DNA of 32,429 nt from Minisyncoccota bacterium (GTDB lineage Bacteria; Patescibacteriota; Minisyncoccia; Phycocordibacterales; UBA9973), in contig JAGOQQ010000004.1 in NCBI GenBank assembly GCA_017991395.1, forward strand, positions 1-32,429. The letters run 5' to 3'. A program made the position numbers and the translations under genes. Under the pieces are notes generated by a model that worked only from the letters and a program-made list of their open reading frames with translations, was not told the origin of the DNA and did no database searches. This document shows positions 16,116 through 23,103 of the stretch, one piece after another. Positions within the stretch are counted from its first letter, which is position 1. Each line of letters begins with the position of its first letter.

Positions 16116-16142
16116 GTCATCCTGAACTAGTTTCAGGATCTC
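16116..16142. repeat. REP-like 27-nt palindrome, copy 1
   Basis: Arms ATCCTGAA (16119-16126) and TTCAGGAT (16132-16139) around CTAGT, flanked by GTC and CTC. It differs from copies 2 and 3 at one loop base. Confidence 0.85.
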
Positions 16143-16339
16143 TAATTCCTTTAATTTATTCTTACCCCTCCGTCACTTCGTGACACCTTTTCTTACAGAA
16201 ACTGTACACCTTTTGGATATATTTACTCGTATGCTCGAGAAATCTACCTCAAAAGGTCTTGCGAAAGTGTCCCCACTTTCTCACCTCGCGGGGAGGCACG
16301 GATCCACTAAAGCCTAAAGACTAGCGACTAAAGACTTTG

Positions 16340-16380
16340 CTTTCCCTACTTTCTACTTATTACTTACGACTACTTAACTT
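16340..16380 (+). repeat. Heptad-repeat leader upstream of frr
   Basis: The 15-nt core CTACTTATTACTTAC (16353-16367) lies 13 nt before the frr ATG, surrounded by CTACTTT and CTACTTAAC units and preceded by ACTAAAGACTTTG. The same core precedes trxB and rseP. Confidence 0.75.
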
Positions 16381-16917
16381 ATGTATAACATCGCACAATT
16401 TAAACAAGAATTAAAGAAAATCGAAGAATGGTTGCTCAAAGAATATTCTCAAGTGCACACTGGACGAGCGACGCCTATGTTGCTTGATTCTGTCATGGTG
16501 GAAAGTTATGGACAAAGAATGCCACTTAAAAATGTGGCTTCTGTGGTGATTGAAGATCCAAAGACGTTGCGAATCGCACCATGGGATAAAAATTTGGTAA
16601 AAGAAGTTGAGCGAGCAATTGCCGCATCAAATCTCGGACTTTCACTTGCAGTAGGCTCTGATGGTTTGCGTGCAATTTTCCCAATGCTCACCGGTGAACG
16701 CCGAACACAGCTTGTAAAATTGTTGAAAGAAAAATTGGAAGACGCTCGAATTTCAGTACGAAAAGAACGAGAATCAGCTCTTTCTGAAGTCAAAGATTTA
16801 GAGCTTCCAAAAGATACTGAATTTCGTGTCAAAGAAGATATCCAAAAGGTGGTTGATGAAATCAATGGTACACTTGAATCAATATTTGATAAAAAAGAAA
16901 ACGAAGTGATGAACTAA
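16381..16917 (+). CDS. frr: Ribosome recycling factor
   Basis: A 178-residue RRF that, with EF-G, splits post-termination ribosomes. Signatures: the opening helix to TGRATPMLLDSVMVESYGQ (residues 27-45), then PLKNVASV, APWDKN (67-72) and, in the C-terminal three-helix bundle, GERRTQLVKLLKEK and ARISVRKERE. Length is slightly under the bacterial norm of 185. No ribosome-binding site: the ATG follows a heptad-repeat leader. After the stop comes a GCGGA repeat and a five-fold 22-bp tandem array. Confidence 0.98.
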   Translation: MYNIAQFKQELKKIEEWLLKEYSQVHTGRATPMLLDSVMVESYGQRMPLKNVASVVIEDPKTLRIAPWDKNLVKEVERAIAASNLGLSLAVGSDGLRAIFPMLTGERRTQLVKLLKEKLEDARISVRKERESALSEVKDLELPKDTEFRVKEDIQKVVDEINGTLESIFDKKENEVMN

Positions 16918-16963
16918 ACTTATGCGGACTATACGCGGAACTACGCAGAACAGACGCGGATAA
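16918..16963 (+). repeat. Post-stop degenerate repeat after frr
   Basis: Contiguous units ATGCGGACT, ATACGCGGAACT, ACGCAGAAC and AGACGCGGAT run directly after the frr stop, matching those after ftsZ and priA in sense orientation. Confidence 0.65.
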
Positions 16964-17073
16964 GGGAACACTTATGCAAAGCTAAGGGAACACTTATGCA
17001 AAGCTAAGGGAACACTTATGCAAAGCTAAGGGAACACTTATGCAAAGCTAAGGGAACACTTATGCAAAGCTAA
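16964..17073 (+). repeat. Five perfect 22-bp tandem repeats
   Basis: Five identical units of 22 nt begin at 16964, 16986, 17008, 17030 and 17052. Each starts GGGAACACTT and ends GCAAAGCTAA. The CTTA and TAAG ends can form a weak hairpin. There are no spacers, so this is not a CRISPR array. Identity between units suggests a young, slippage-prone array. Confidence 0.97.
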
Positions 17074-17095
17074 TTTCGCGGAAAAGGTGCGGTTT

Positions 17096-17158
17096 TCTAA
17101 AGACTAAAGACTTTGATCCTCCTACTACCTACTTATTACTTACTACTAACTATTTTAT
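17096..17158 (+). repeat. Heptad-repeat leader upstream of rseP
   Basis: CTAAAGACTAAAGACTTTG is followed by CTACTAC, the core CTACTTATTACTTAC (17129-17143) and TACTAAC. The core ends 15 nt before the ATG. A CCTCCT word at 17118-17123 resembles the 16S anti-Shine-Dalgarno sequence, not a ribosome-binding site. Confidence 0.75.
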
Positions 17159-18259
17159 ATGTCCATAATCATTTTTATAATCATCCTCCTCGTTCTTGTT
17201 GTTGTGCATGAATTTGGACATTATATTGTTGCAAAGAAAAATGGCATTCGTGTGGATGAGTTTGGTTTTGGATATCCACCAAGAGCGATGAAGCTTTTTC
17301 GTAAATGGGATACAGACTTCACTCTCAACTGGATTCCTTTTGGAGGATTCGTCAAAATTTATGGTGAAGATCCAAATGATGAAAATACACACGGACCAGA
17401 CAGTCACAGAGCAATGGTCAACAAACCTGCGCGTGTACAAGCAGCGGTGCTTGTGGCGGGTGTAGTGTTCAATATTATACTTGCGTGGATACTTCTTTCT
17501 GTTGGATTTATGACTGGGCTTCCATCTACTGTCACCAATGATGGGATGGGTAAATATGTTCAAAATCCTGAACTCACTATTACTCAAGTAATGAAAGAGT
17601 CTCCAGCAGCTGAAGGAGGACTACAACTCGGTGATGTGATTGTGGGAGCGAAAACAGACACTCGTGTACTTTCTGACTTCACACAAAGTGGACTAATTTC
17701 TTTTGTTACTACAAGTGCGGAGGGTGAAGAAATCACTTTTACACTTGATCGAAAAGGAGAAACTATTGAAGAAAGTGTTGTAGCTCGCGAAGGTGTAGTG
17801 GAAGGAAAGCGCGCGATTGGAGTATCAAGTGATCTCGTTGGTACACTCAAACTTCCAATTCATCAAGCATTCATAGAGGGAACAAAACAAACATGGAATA
17901 TGACAAAAGGAACTGCGGTATCACTTGCAGTTTTGGTGCGTGATGCGTTTTTGGGTAGAGCAGATGTAAATACACTTTCTGGTCCAGTGGGAATAGTAGG
18001 AATAGTGGGCGATGCAGCAGACTTTGGATTTGTGTACTTGATGTCATTTACTGCACTTATCTCAATCAATCTTGCAATCATTAATTTGATTCCATTTCCA
18101 GCACTTGATGGCGGACGACTACTCTTTCTCTTAATTGAAAAAATTAAGGGTTCTCGAATCAGTCCACGAATTTCAAATACATTAAATACTGTAGGATTCT
18201 TTATTCTAATCGCACTGATGCTAGTGGTGACGTATCATGATATAGCAAAATTAGTATAG
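17159..18259 (+). CDS. rseP: Site-2 membrane zinc protease RseP-like
   Basis: A 366-residue M50 intramembrane metalloprotease. HEFGH at residues 17-21 in the first membrane helix supplies two zinc ligands and the catalytic Glu. A PDZ domain occupies about 125-215 (QVMKESPAAEGGLQLGDVIVG). The third ligand is in ALDGG (315-319) in a later helix, and a last helix is at about 345-362. One PDZ domain, as in B. subtilis RasP, rather than two as in E. coli. It would cleave membrane-bound anti-sigma factors or leftover signal peptides; no such substrate is in the window. No ribosome-binding site: the ATG follows a heptad leader. Confidence 0.95.
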   Translation: MSIIIFIIILLVLVVVHEFGHYIVAKKNGIRVDEFGFGYPPRAMKLFRKWDTDFTLNWIPFGGFVKIYGEDPNDENTHGPDSHRAMVNKPARVQAAVLVAGVVFNIILAWILLSVGFMTGLPSTVTNDGMGKYVQNPELTITQVMKESPAAEGGLQLGDVIVGAKTDTRVLSDFTQSGLISFVTTSAEGEEITFTLDRKGETIEESVVAREGVVEGKRAIGVSSDLVGTLKLPIHQAFIEGTKQTWNMTKGTAVSLAVLVRDAFLGRADVNTLSGPVGIVGIVGDAADFGFVYLMSFTALISINLAIINLIPFPALDGGRLLFLLIEKIKGSRISPRISNTLNTVGFFILIALMLVVTYHDIAKLV

Positions 18260-18303
18260 TGGTACGTTGTACGTAGAACGCGGAACGTAGAATGCAGAAT
18301 TCC
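18260..18303 (+). repeat. Post-stop degenerate repeat after rseP
   Basis: Units GTACGTTGTACGTAGAACG, CGGAACGTAGAATGC and AGAATTCC follow the rseP stop directly. They belong to the GCGGAAC family by eye, with CGTAGAAC variants as after alaS. Confidence 0.55.
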
Positions 18304-18305
18304 GT

Positions 18306-18332
18306 GTCATCCTGAACTTGTTTCAGGATCTC
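18306..18332. repeat. REP-like 27-nt palindrome, copy 2
   Basis: Same palindrome as at 16116, with loop CTTGT. It is the exact reverse complement of copy 3 at 30845-30871. Confidence 0.9.
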
Positions 18333-18338
18333 AAAATA

Positions 18339-18369
18339 AAAATAGCGACGGTTATTCCGTCGCTATTTT
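18339..18369 (+). terminator. Terminator downstream of rseP
   Basis: Perfect 13-bp arms AAAATAGCGACGG and CCGTCGCTATTTT around TTATT. The T-run works for the plus strand, and an A-run on the other side could also serve the minus strand. Confidence 0.92.
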
Positions 18370-18390
18370 AATTTAGAAAAACGCAAATAA

Positions 18391-18421
18391 AAATTCCCCC
18401 GATTGAAAAGCGGGGGAATTT
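18391..18421 (-). terminator. Terminator downstream of the ParB-like gene
   Basis: Arms AAATTCCCCCG and CGGGGGAATTT (18391-18401, 18411-18421) around a 9-nt loop. On the minus strand T-rich sequence follows. It faces the rseP terminator, so two convergent units are each closed. Confidence 0.88.
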
Positions 18422-18455
18422 GATTTATTAGACAAAAATAATTTCCGGAAATTTA

Positions 18456-19256
18456 TTACATTTTTTCCATACGAGTTTTCTTGTCAGTCAAATCTCTGAG
18501 TTTTTGTTTTGAGCTATTTATTGCGTAGTCATAAACTTGAAGTACGCTATCTTTTGAAATTTCGCCCTCATCAAAAAGTTTTTCAAGTTTCGTAAACACA
18601 GATCTGACTTTTTGACCATGAGAACGATATTGCGAATTTAAATCGCGATTGAAATCACCAGGACCAACTTTTGTTTTACGCTTTTTTCCACCCATTTCTT
18701 CTCGTAACTTGTCTGGGTCTATACCATGTTGAGCTGCTGCAGCAAGTATTCCAAGTCCATCATCTAGTACGGCTCGTTTTGCATCTCTTATGCAATCACG
18801 ATAGATTCCGTGACGAGCTTCATCATAAAGTGAAGTCGCGGTTTTTAATGGAAACATTTTGACCATAATATCCAAAATGTCCGATTTTTTGCATCTTTCA
18901 TGAATGAGCTGTTTTATTGTTAAAATAGCGTCACCTTTTGTGGGAGGTTTTGGTGAATCAGGATTAATATTGGATTCAAAAGCACGCTTGATTTGCTCCA
19001 ATCTATTCTTTACAGGAAATACGATTGCACATATCTCTGTTTTATCTGCAAGCAAGGCACCCGCAATCCTGTGACGTCCATCAGTTAGGCTATTTTCTTG
19101 CGTAATTTCGATAGGGTTAACAGACTCAGGCTCTTTTTCAAACCGTTCTGCCCAATACCACACACGATCATCGTCGAGTCGTTCTCGAACAAATAATTCT
19201 TGTGTAATTTCAGAAATTTTAACAGTAGTAACTGTAGATTTAATTTTTGTTGACAT
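18456..19256 (-). CDS. ParB/Srx-fold DNA-binding-like protein
   Basis: A 266-residue protein whose first 85 residues match the ParB/sulfiredoxin N-terminal fold: VKISEI at the start, then SLTDGRHRIAGALLA (56-70) with the box II-like DGRHR (59-63). A helical middle part (100-170) may hold an HTH, and the basic C-terminal region (190-266) has GKKRKTK. No ParA is next to it and no parS-like palindrome was seen, so it is more likely an orphan ParB-domain regulator or nuclease than the chromosome partition protein. It is divergent from typA and has a consensus promoter and its own terminator. Confidence 0.75.
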   Translation of the reverse strand: MSTKIKSTVTTVKISEITQELFVRERLDDDRVWYWAERFEKEPESVNPIEITQENSLTDGRHRIAGALLADKTEICAIVFPVKNRLEQIKRAFESNINPDSPKPPTKGDAILTIKQLIHERCKKSDILDIMVKMFPLKTATSLYDEARHGIYRDCIRDAKRAVLDDGLGILAAAAQHGIDPDKLREEMGGKKRKTKVGPGDFNRDLNSQYRSHGQKVRSVFTKLEKLFDEGEISKDSVLQVYDYAINSSKQKLRDLTDKKTRMEKM

Positions 19257-19284
19257 GAGTATTTTGTTTTTAAGATTTAATTCT

Positions 19285-19312
19285 ATTATACATAAACTTT
19301 AATTTTTGTCAA
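19285..19312 (-). promoter_or_regulatory. Consensus promoter of the ParB-like gene
   Basis: On the minus strand TTGACA (19312-19307), 16 nt, TATAAT (19290-19285). The predicted start is about 20 nt before the ATG at 19256. It is the strongest match to the housekeeping consensus in the window. Confidence 0.88.
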
Positions 19313-19320
19313 TATCCACC

Positions 19321-19349
19321 TTGTGCTCAATAAAAAAATACTGTATAGT
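19321..19349 (+). promoter_or_regulatory. Candidate typA promoter
   Basis: TTGTGC (19321-19326), 17 nt, TATAGT (19344-19349) preceded by CTG. A start near 19356 would run straight into the hairpin at 19359, leaving a leader of about 120 nt. Confidence 0.5.
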
Positions 19350-19358
19350 ATTGACATC

Positions 19359-19380
19359 AAGGCGAGAGCCTTATTTTTTA
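19359..19380 (+). terminator. Terminator-like hairpin in the typA leader
   Basis: AAGGC and GCCTT close a GAGA tetraloop (19359-19372), followed by ATTTTTTA. No plus-strand gene lies upstream before rseP, which has its own terminator, so the hairpin looks like a leader attenuator rather than a gene end. Confidence 0.55.
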
Positions 19381-19382
19381 TT

Positions 19383-19462
19383 CTAGCGACTGGCAACTAG
19401 CAGCTGGCGACTAGCATTTATTAAGTAGTTGTATGACTAGACGCTAGTAGCTAGTCACTTAA
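19383..19462 (+). repeat. 14-nt CTAGCnACTGGCnA repeats and hairpin in the typA leader
   Basis: CTAGCGACTGGCAA and CTAGCAGCTGGCGA match at 11 of 14 positions, followed by CTAGCATTTATTAA. Then GACTAG (19435-19440) pairs with CTAGTC (19451-19456), and outer TTAAGT (19421) with ACTTAA (19457). Confidence 0.6.
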
Positions 19463-19475
19463 AATTTGTATTTAT

Positions 19476-21284
19476 ATGGATATCAGAAACATTGCGATCA
19501 TTGCACACGTGGACCACGGAAAAACAACCCTTACAGACGCCCTTATGCGTCAATGCGGAATGGTTGAAGAAGGAATTTCGATGGACTCAAATGATCTTGA
19601 AAAAGAGCGTGGAATTACTATTTACGCAAAAAATACTTCTGTTAACTATAAGGATACAAAGATCAATATTGTAGACACACCAGGACACGCGGACTTCGGA
19701 TCAGAAGTTGAGCGTGTGCTTCGTGCTATCGACTCTGTGCTTCTCGTGGTGGATGCTCAAGAAGGTCCTATGCCACAAACTCGCTTCGTACTAAAAAAAT
19801 CTCTCGAACTCGGACTCAAGCCAATCGTAGTAATCAACAAAATCGACAAACCAGCTGCAAATCCTGCGCGTGTACACGACGAAGTTCTTGAACTCTTTAT
19901 GGAACTCGGTGCAAATGATGATCAGGTTGATTTCAAAACAGTGTACGCTATTGGACGTGAAGGTATCGCAAAACGAAATCTCGCAGACGAATCAACAAAT
20001 CTATTTCCACTTCTTGATGTAGTACTCGAAGAAGTACATGTTGCATCTGGAAAAGAAAACGATCCAGCTGTTGCACAAGTATTCAATCTTGCATACGACA
20101 ACTTTCTTGGACGACTCGCTGTGGTGCGTGTGTACGGCGGTGTGATTCAATCTGGAAAAGATATTTTTGTTAAACATGGTGTGGATTCTAGAAAAGCGCG
20201 AATTACAAAAATGTTCACATTTTCTGGAGTAAATCGTGTTGAAGCTCAGTCTGTCTCATCAGGTGACATTGCTATTATTGCCGGAATTCCGGATGTATAC
20301 ATTGGAGAAACTATTTGTGTTGATGATTCTGTGGCATCACTTCAATCTATCTCTATCGACGAGCCAACAATCTCCCTCAACTTTCTCGTAAACGATTCTC
20401 CATTTGCTGGACGTGAAGGAAAGTTTGTCACAGGACGACAAATCCGAGAACGTCTTGAAAAAGAACTTGAAGTAAACGTGGGACTACGCGTAGATTTTGA
20501 CCCAGAAAGACTCGAAGGTGATACTGGACCAAGTTATTACAAAGTATACGGACGAGGAGAGCTTCACATTTCTGTGTTGCTTGAAAATATGCGACGTGAA
20601 GGATACGAAATTCAAGTATCTCAACCTCAGGTTATTATCAAAATGGAAAATAATCGCAAACAAGAGCCGTACGAAGAACTCATTATTGATGTTCCAACAG
20701 AAGTATCTGGTGCCGTAATTGAAAAAATTACAAAGCGTCGTGGACTCATGCAAAATATGATTGAACACAGCGGAATGACTCGTATTGTGTTTGAAATTCC
20801 AACTCGAGGACTTCTTGGATACCGAAGTCAGTTTGTGATTGATACAAAAGGTGAGGGAATCATGTCATCACGTGTAATCGGATTCAAAGAATATGCGGGT
20901 GAAATCAAAAAGCGTGAAGTGGGCTCTATGGTCTCAATGATCAGTGGAATGGCTGTCACATTTGCTCTCGGAAATCTGCAGGATCGAGGTGTACTTTATA
21001 TTGGTCACGGTGCACAAGTGTATGAAGGAATGGTTATTGGTAATACGTCAAAAGGTGACGAAATGATGGTAAACCCAATCAAGGGAAAACAGCTTACAAA
21101 CATGCGCGCATCTGGTACAGACGAGGCAATATTCTTGAAACCACCATTTGAGCTATCAATCGAGCGTGGTCTTGAAACAATGGCAGAGGATGAATACCTT
21201 GAAGTCACACCTACCTCAGTGCGTCTCCGAAAGAAATATTTGACTGAACTCGACAGAACACGAACTTCACGTAAGACAATGTAA
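19476..21284 (+). CDS. typA: Ribosome-associated GTPase TypA/BipA
   Basis: A 602-residue translational GTPase of the EF-G fold. G1 is [10 protein letters not shown] (residues 10-19), the switch I Thr lies in RGITI, G3 is DTPGHADF, and G4 is NKIDKP. The C-terminal BipA block includes [10 protein letters not shown] and the tail that replaces EF-G domain IV. Known members help 50S maturation and stress or cold growth. Length is standard (about 605). No Shine-Dalgarno sequence precedes the ATG; a leader with an attenuator-like hairpin and repeats does. Confidence 0.98.
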   Translation: MDIRNIAIIAHVDHGKTTLTDALMRQCGMVEEGISMDSNDLEKERGITIYAKNTSVNYKDTKINIVDTPGHADFGSEVERVLRAIDSVLLVVDAQEGPMPQTRFVLKKSLELGLKPIVVINKIDKPAANPARVHDEVLELFMELGANDDQVDFKTVYAIGREGIAKRNLADESTNLFPLLDVVLEEVHVASGKENDPAVAQVFNLAYDNFLGRLAVVRVYGGVIQSGKDIFVKHGVDSRKARITKMFTFSGVNRVEAQSVSSGDIAIIAGIPDVYIGETICVDDSVASLQSISIDEPTISLNFLVNDSPFAGREGKFVTGRQIRERLEKELEVNVGLRVDFDPERLEGDTGPSYYKVYGRGELHISVLLENMRREGYEIQVSQPQVIIKMENNRKQEPYEELIIDVPTEVSGAVIEKITKRRGLMQNMIEHSGMTRIVFEIPTRGLLGYRSQFVIDTKGEGIMSSRVIGFKEYAGEIKKREVGSMVSMISGMAVTFALGNLQDRGVLYIGHGAQVYEGMVIGNTSKGDEMMVNPIKGKQLTNMRASGTDEAIFLKPPFELSIERGLETMAEDEYLEVTPTSVRLRKKYLTELDRTRTSRKTM

Positions 21285-21306
21285 GCGCACTTTGTAAAGG
21301 GCATGT

Positions 21307-21334
21307 TTGACTTTTTGAGGATTAGTGATAAAAT
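21307..21334 (+). promoter_or_regulatory. Promoter of the sigma4/HARE-HTH gene
   Basis: TTGACT (21307-21312), 16 nt, TAAAAT (21329-21334) with TGA just before. The 16-nt spacing and TGA extension equal those of three other genes here. The predicted leader is about 58 nt. A second TATAAAAT at 21369 may be an alternative -10. Confidence 0.65.
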
Positions 21335-21398
21335 GGATATGCATTGTAGAGATTATAAGAAATATCATTATAAAATAAGCATTATTTAGAATTTCGTT

Positions 21399-22430
21399 AT
21401 GGCCAAAACTATATCATTCAAACCAAAACAAGTTAGCAAAAAGCTCCTCTCGGAGCTCCAAGACCGTGCTCTAGATGTCATTTCAAATCGATTTGGCCTC
21501 AACGCCGAAGCTGAACGCAAGACGCTCGAAGCTATCGGAGAAAAGTACGGAATCACTCGTGAGCGAGTACGTCAGATCGAAAACGCAGCTCTTGCGACAA
21601 TTCGCAAAAGTGATGCATTCAAGTCTGAGAAGCAAGTATTTGATGAGTTGCACGAAATCGTCAAAGAACTTGGCGCACTCGTGTCTGAGGAAGAACTCCT
21701 CAAAGGTCTTTCAAAAGATCCTCTGACTCAAAATCACGTACACTTCTATCTTGTTCTTGGTGATGAATTCAACAAACACAAAGAAGATGAACACTTCTCA
21801 TCACGATGGACAACAGATACAGATGTTGCTGATTTGGTACATGACGCTCTCAAAAATCTCTACGCATCTCTCTCAGACGATGAACTTTTCTCAGAAAATG
21901 AAATCATCGCAAAGTTTCTCGAACACTTGAAAGGACTCTCAGATGAATACCGAAATGAAGAAATCGCACGACGATGGCTCGGACTTTCAAAAACAATTGG
22001 AAAGAATCCACTCGGTGAATGGGGAAAAACAGAATCTTCAAATGTGAAGACTCGTGGAATCAAAGATTATGCCTTCCTTATCATGCGAAAGCACGGATCT
22101 CCTATGCACTTTCGTGATGTTGCAAAATCAATTTGCGATACATTTGGCAAAAAGACTCATGTTGCAACTTGTCACAACGAACTCATCAAGGATCCACGTT
22201 TTGTACTCGTAGGACGAGGACAGTACGCACTCGCTGAGTGGGGATACAAAAAAGGTGTTGTACGTGATGTGATCAAAGAAATTCTCAAGAAAGATGGACC
22301 GCTTACAAAAGAAGATATTGTGGACAAAGTGATGAAAGAAAGATTTTTGAAAAAGAATACAATTCTCGTCAACTTGCAAAATCCAAAATATTTCAAGAAG
22401 AACAAAAACGGACTCTATTCAATCGCATAA
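21399..22430 (+). CDS. Sigma-70 region 4-like / HARE-HTH fusion protein
   Basis: A 343-residue presumptive transcription factor. Residues 26-70 (DVISNRFGL ... EKYGITRERVRQIENAAL) are a clear sigma-70 region 4 helix-turn-helix, the part that reads the -35 element. There is no region 2, so it cannot act as a full sigma factor. Residues 221-283 form a HARE-HTH module (DYAFLIMRKHGSPMHFRDVA ... GRGQYALAEWG), like the N-terminal domain of RNA polymerase delta. A second similar winged helix follows at 286-343. The middle (75-210) is acidic and helical. It may tether RNA polymerase or modulate promoter choice. It is monocistronic with a strong terminator. Confidence 0.85.
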   Translation: MAKTISFKPKQVSKKLLSELQDRALDVISNRFGLNAEAERKTLEAIGEKYGITRERVRQIENAALATIRKSDAFKSEKQVFDELHEIVKELGALVSEEELLKGLSKDPLTQNHVHFYLVLGDEFNKHKEDEHFSSRWTTDTDVADLVHDALKNLYASLSDDELFSENEIIAKFLEHLKGLSDEYRNEEIARRWLGLSKTIGKNPLGEWGKTESSNVKTRGIKDYAFLIMRKHGSPMHFRDVAKSICDTFGKKTHVATCHNELIKDPRFVLVGRGQYALAEWGYKKGVVRDVIKEILKKDGPLTKEDIVDKVMKERFLKKNTILVNLQNPKYFKKNKNGLYSIA

Positions 22431-22442
22431 ACTATTTTAAAT

Positions 22443-22470
22443 AAAAACCCTGAAGCAATTCAGGGTTTTT
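22443..22470 (+). terminator. Terminator after the sigma4/HARE-HTH gene
   Basis: Perfect 12-bp arms AAAAACCCTGAA and TTCAGGGTTTTT around GCAA, followed by further T-rich sequence. Confidence 0.95.
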
Positions 22471-22495
22471 ATTTTGCGAAAATTGATTTTCATTT

Positions 22496-22501
22496 TATAC
22501 T
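22496..22501 (+). promoter_or_regulatory. -10 box TATACT, leaderless start at 22510
   Basis: TATACT ends 8 nt before the in-frame ATG at 22510 and overlaps the longer reading frame from 22474, so the shorter start is preferred. Confidence 0.55.
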
Positions 22502-22509
22502 TGATATGT

Positions 22510-23064
22510 ATGAAAACAAATTACTCTCGTGGTTCGGTGGGTGGTGTCATTTTGATTGTGGTGGGAATTGTCCTGTGCTTTCTTTTACTTGGTGTGCTTG
22601 TCAAAACATTTCGCAGTTCTGGTAGTTTTTCAAATTCACTTGTACCAATTTCGACCACTGCAACACCTAAAACTCAAACTACTACACCATCAAACATGGT
22701 GTCGACACAAGTGCAAAATAATTTTATTGCAGCCGGAAGTGACTGTAAAATGGTGATCAATGATCCAATCGATGAAGACAATGTTGATATACCAATATTT
22801 TTTAGTGGGTATCTTTCTGGGTGTGGCACAGTTAATGCGCAGATGTTGCTTGGAAGTGTTACAGTCTACCGGTATGGCACTGCAGAAGCATTGGCGCAAT
22901 CAATTACACTTCGTGCACAAAACACGGTACGTGAAGGCAATATCAACTTTTCAGGATATCTAAACATTCCAAGTGGTATAAAGGCAGAAAAAGGTCTTAT
23001 CAAATTCAAACATTTTCTACCTGATGGAGGTACTGATACACACAATGTTGTTGTGTATTTCTAA
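22510..23064 (+). CDS. Membrane-anchored protein with extracytoplasmic beta domain
   Basis: A 184-residue protein of unknown function. A short basic start (MKTNYSRGS) leads into one membrane helix at about residues 10-35 and a Thr/Ser/Pro-rich linker (45-70). The outside domain (about 75-184) has two cysteines (DCKM and SGCG) and repeated beta-rich FSGYL motifs (two copies: FFSGYLSGCG and NFSGYLNIPSG). This is an N-in, C-out layout. The outer domain is a possible Ig-like or Gmad2-like fold, on pattern only. It is followed 40 nt on by another membrane gene that has its own -10 box. Confidence 0.72.
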   Translation: MKTNYSRGSVGGVILIVVGIVLCFLLLGVLVKTFRSSGSFSNSLVPISTTATPKTQTTTPSNMVSTQVQNNFIAAGSDCKMVINDPIDEDNVDIPIFFSGYLSGCGTVNAQMLLGSVTVYRYGTAEALAQSITLRAQNTVREGNINFSGYLNIPSGIKAEKGLIKFKHFLPDGGTDTHNVVVYF

Positions 23065-23080
23065 TGAGTCTCATGTGCGA

Positions 23081-23086
23081 TATACT
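23081..23086 (+). promoter_or_regulatory. -10 box TATACT before the 410-residue membrane protein
   Basis: TATACT lies 17 nt before the ATG at 23104, predicting a leader of about 10 nt with no Shine-Dalgarno sequence. Confidence 0.45.
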
Positions 23087-23103
23087 TAACACACATTATA
23101 TTC

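Larger units (their letters stand above)
15996..16380. repeat. Repeat-rich intergenic region between holB and frr
   Basis: 385 nt without a gene. In order it holds: GAACA-rich units (about 16015-16048); a composite palindrome opening with CCTCCC...GGGAGG and GCCCGCAGGGC; a 27-nt REP-like palindrome; a CTTACCCCTCC block that mirrors the opening GGAGGGGTAA; a GTCACTTCGTGAC hairpin; a GAAAGTG-CACTTTC hairpin; then ACTAAAG-type units and the heptad leader of frr. It looks like several nested small repeat elements rather than decayed coding DNA. Confidence 0.65.

Noticed and set aside
16964-17073. Possible CRISPR array
   Set aside because: The 22-bp units abut with no spacers, and no cas gene is present.
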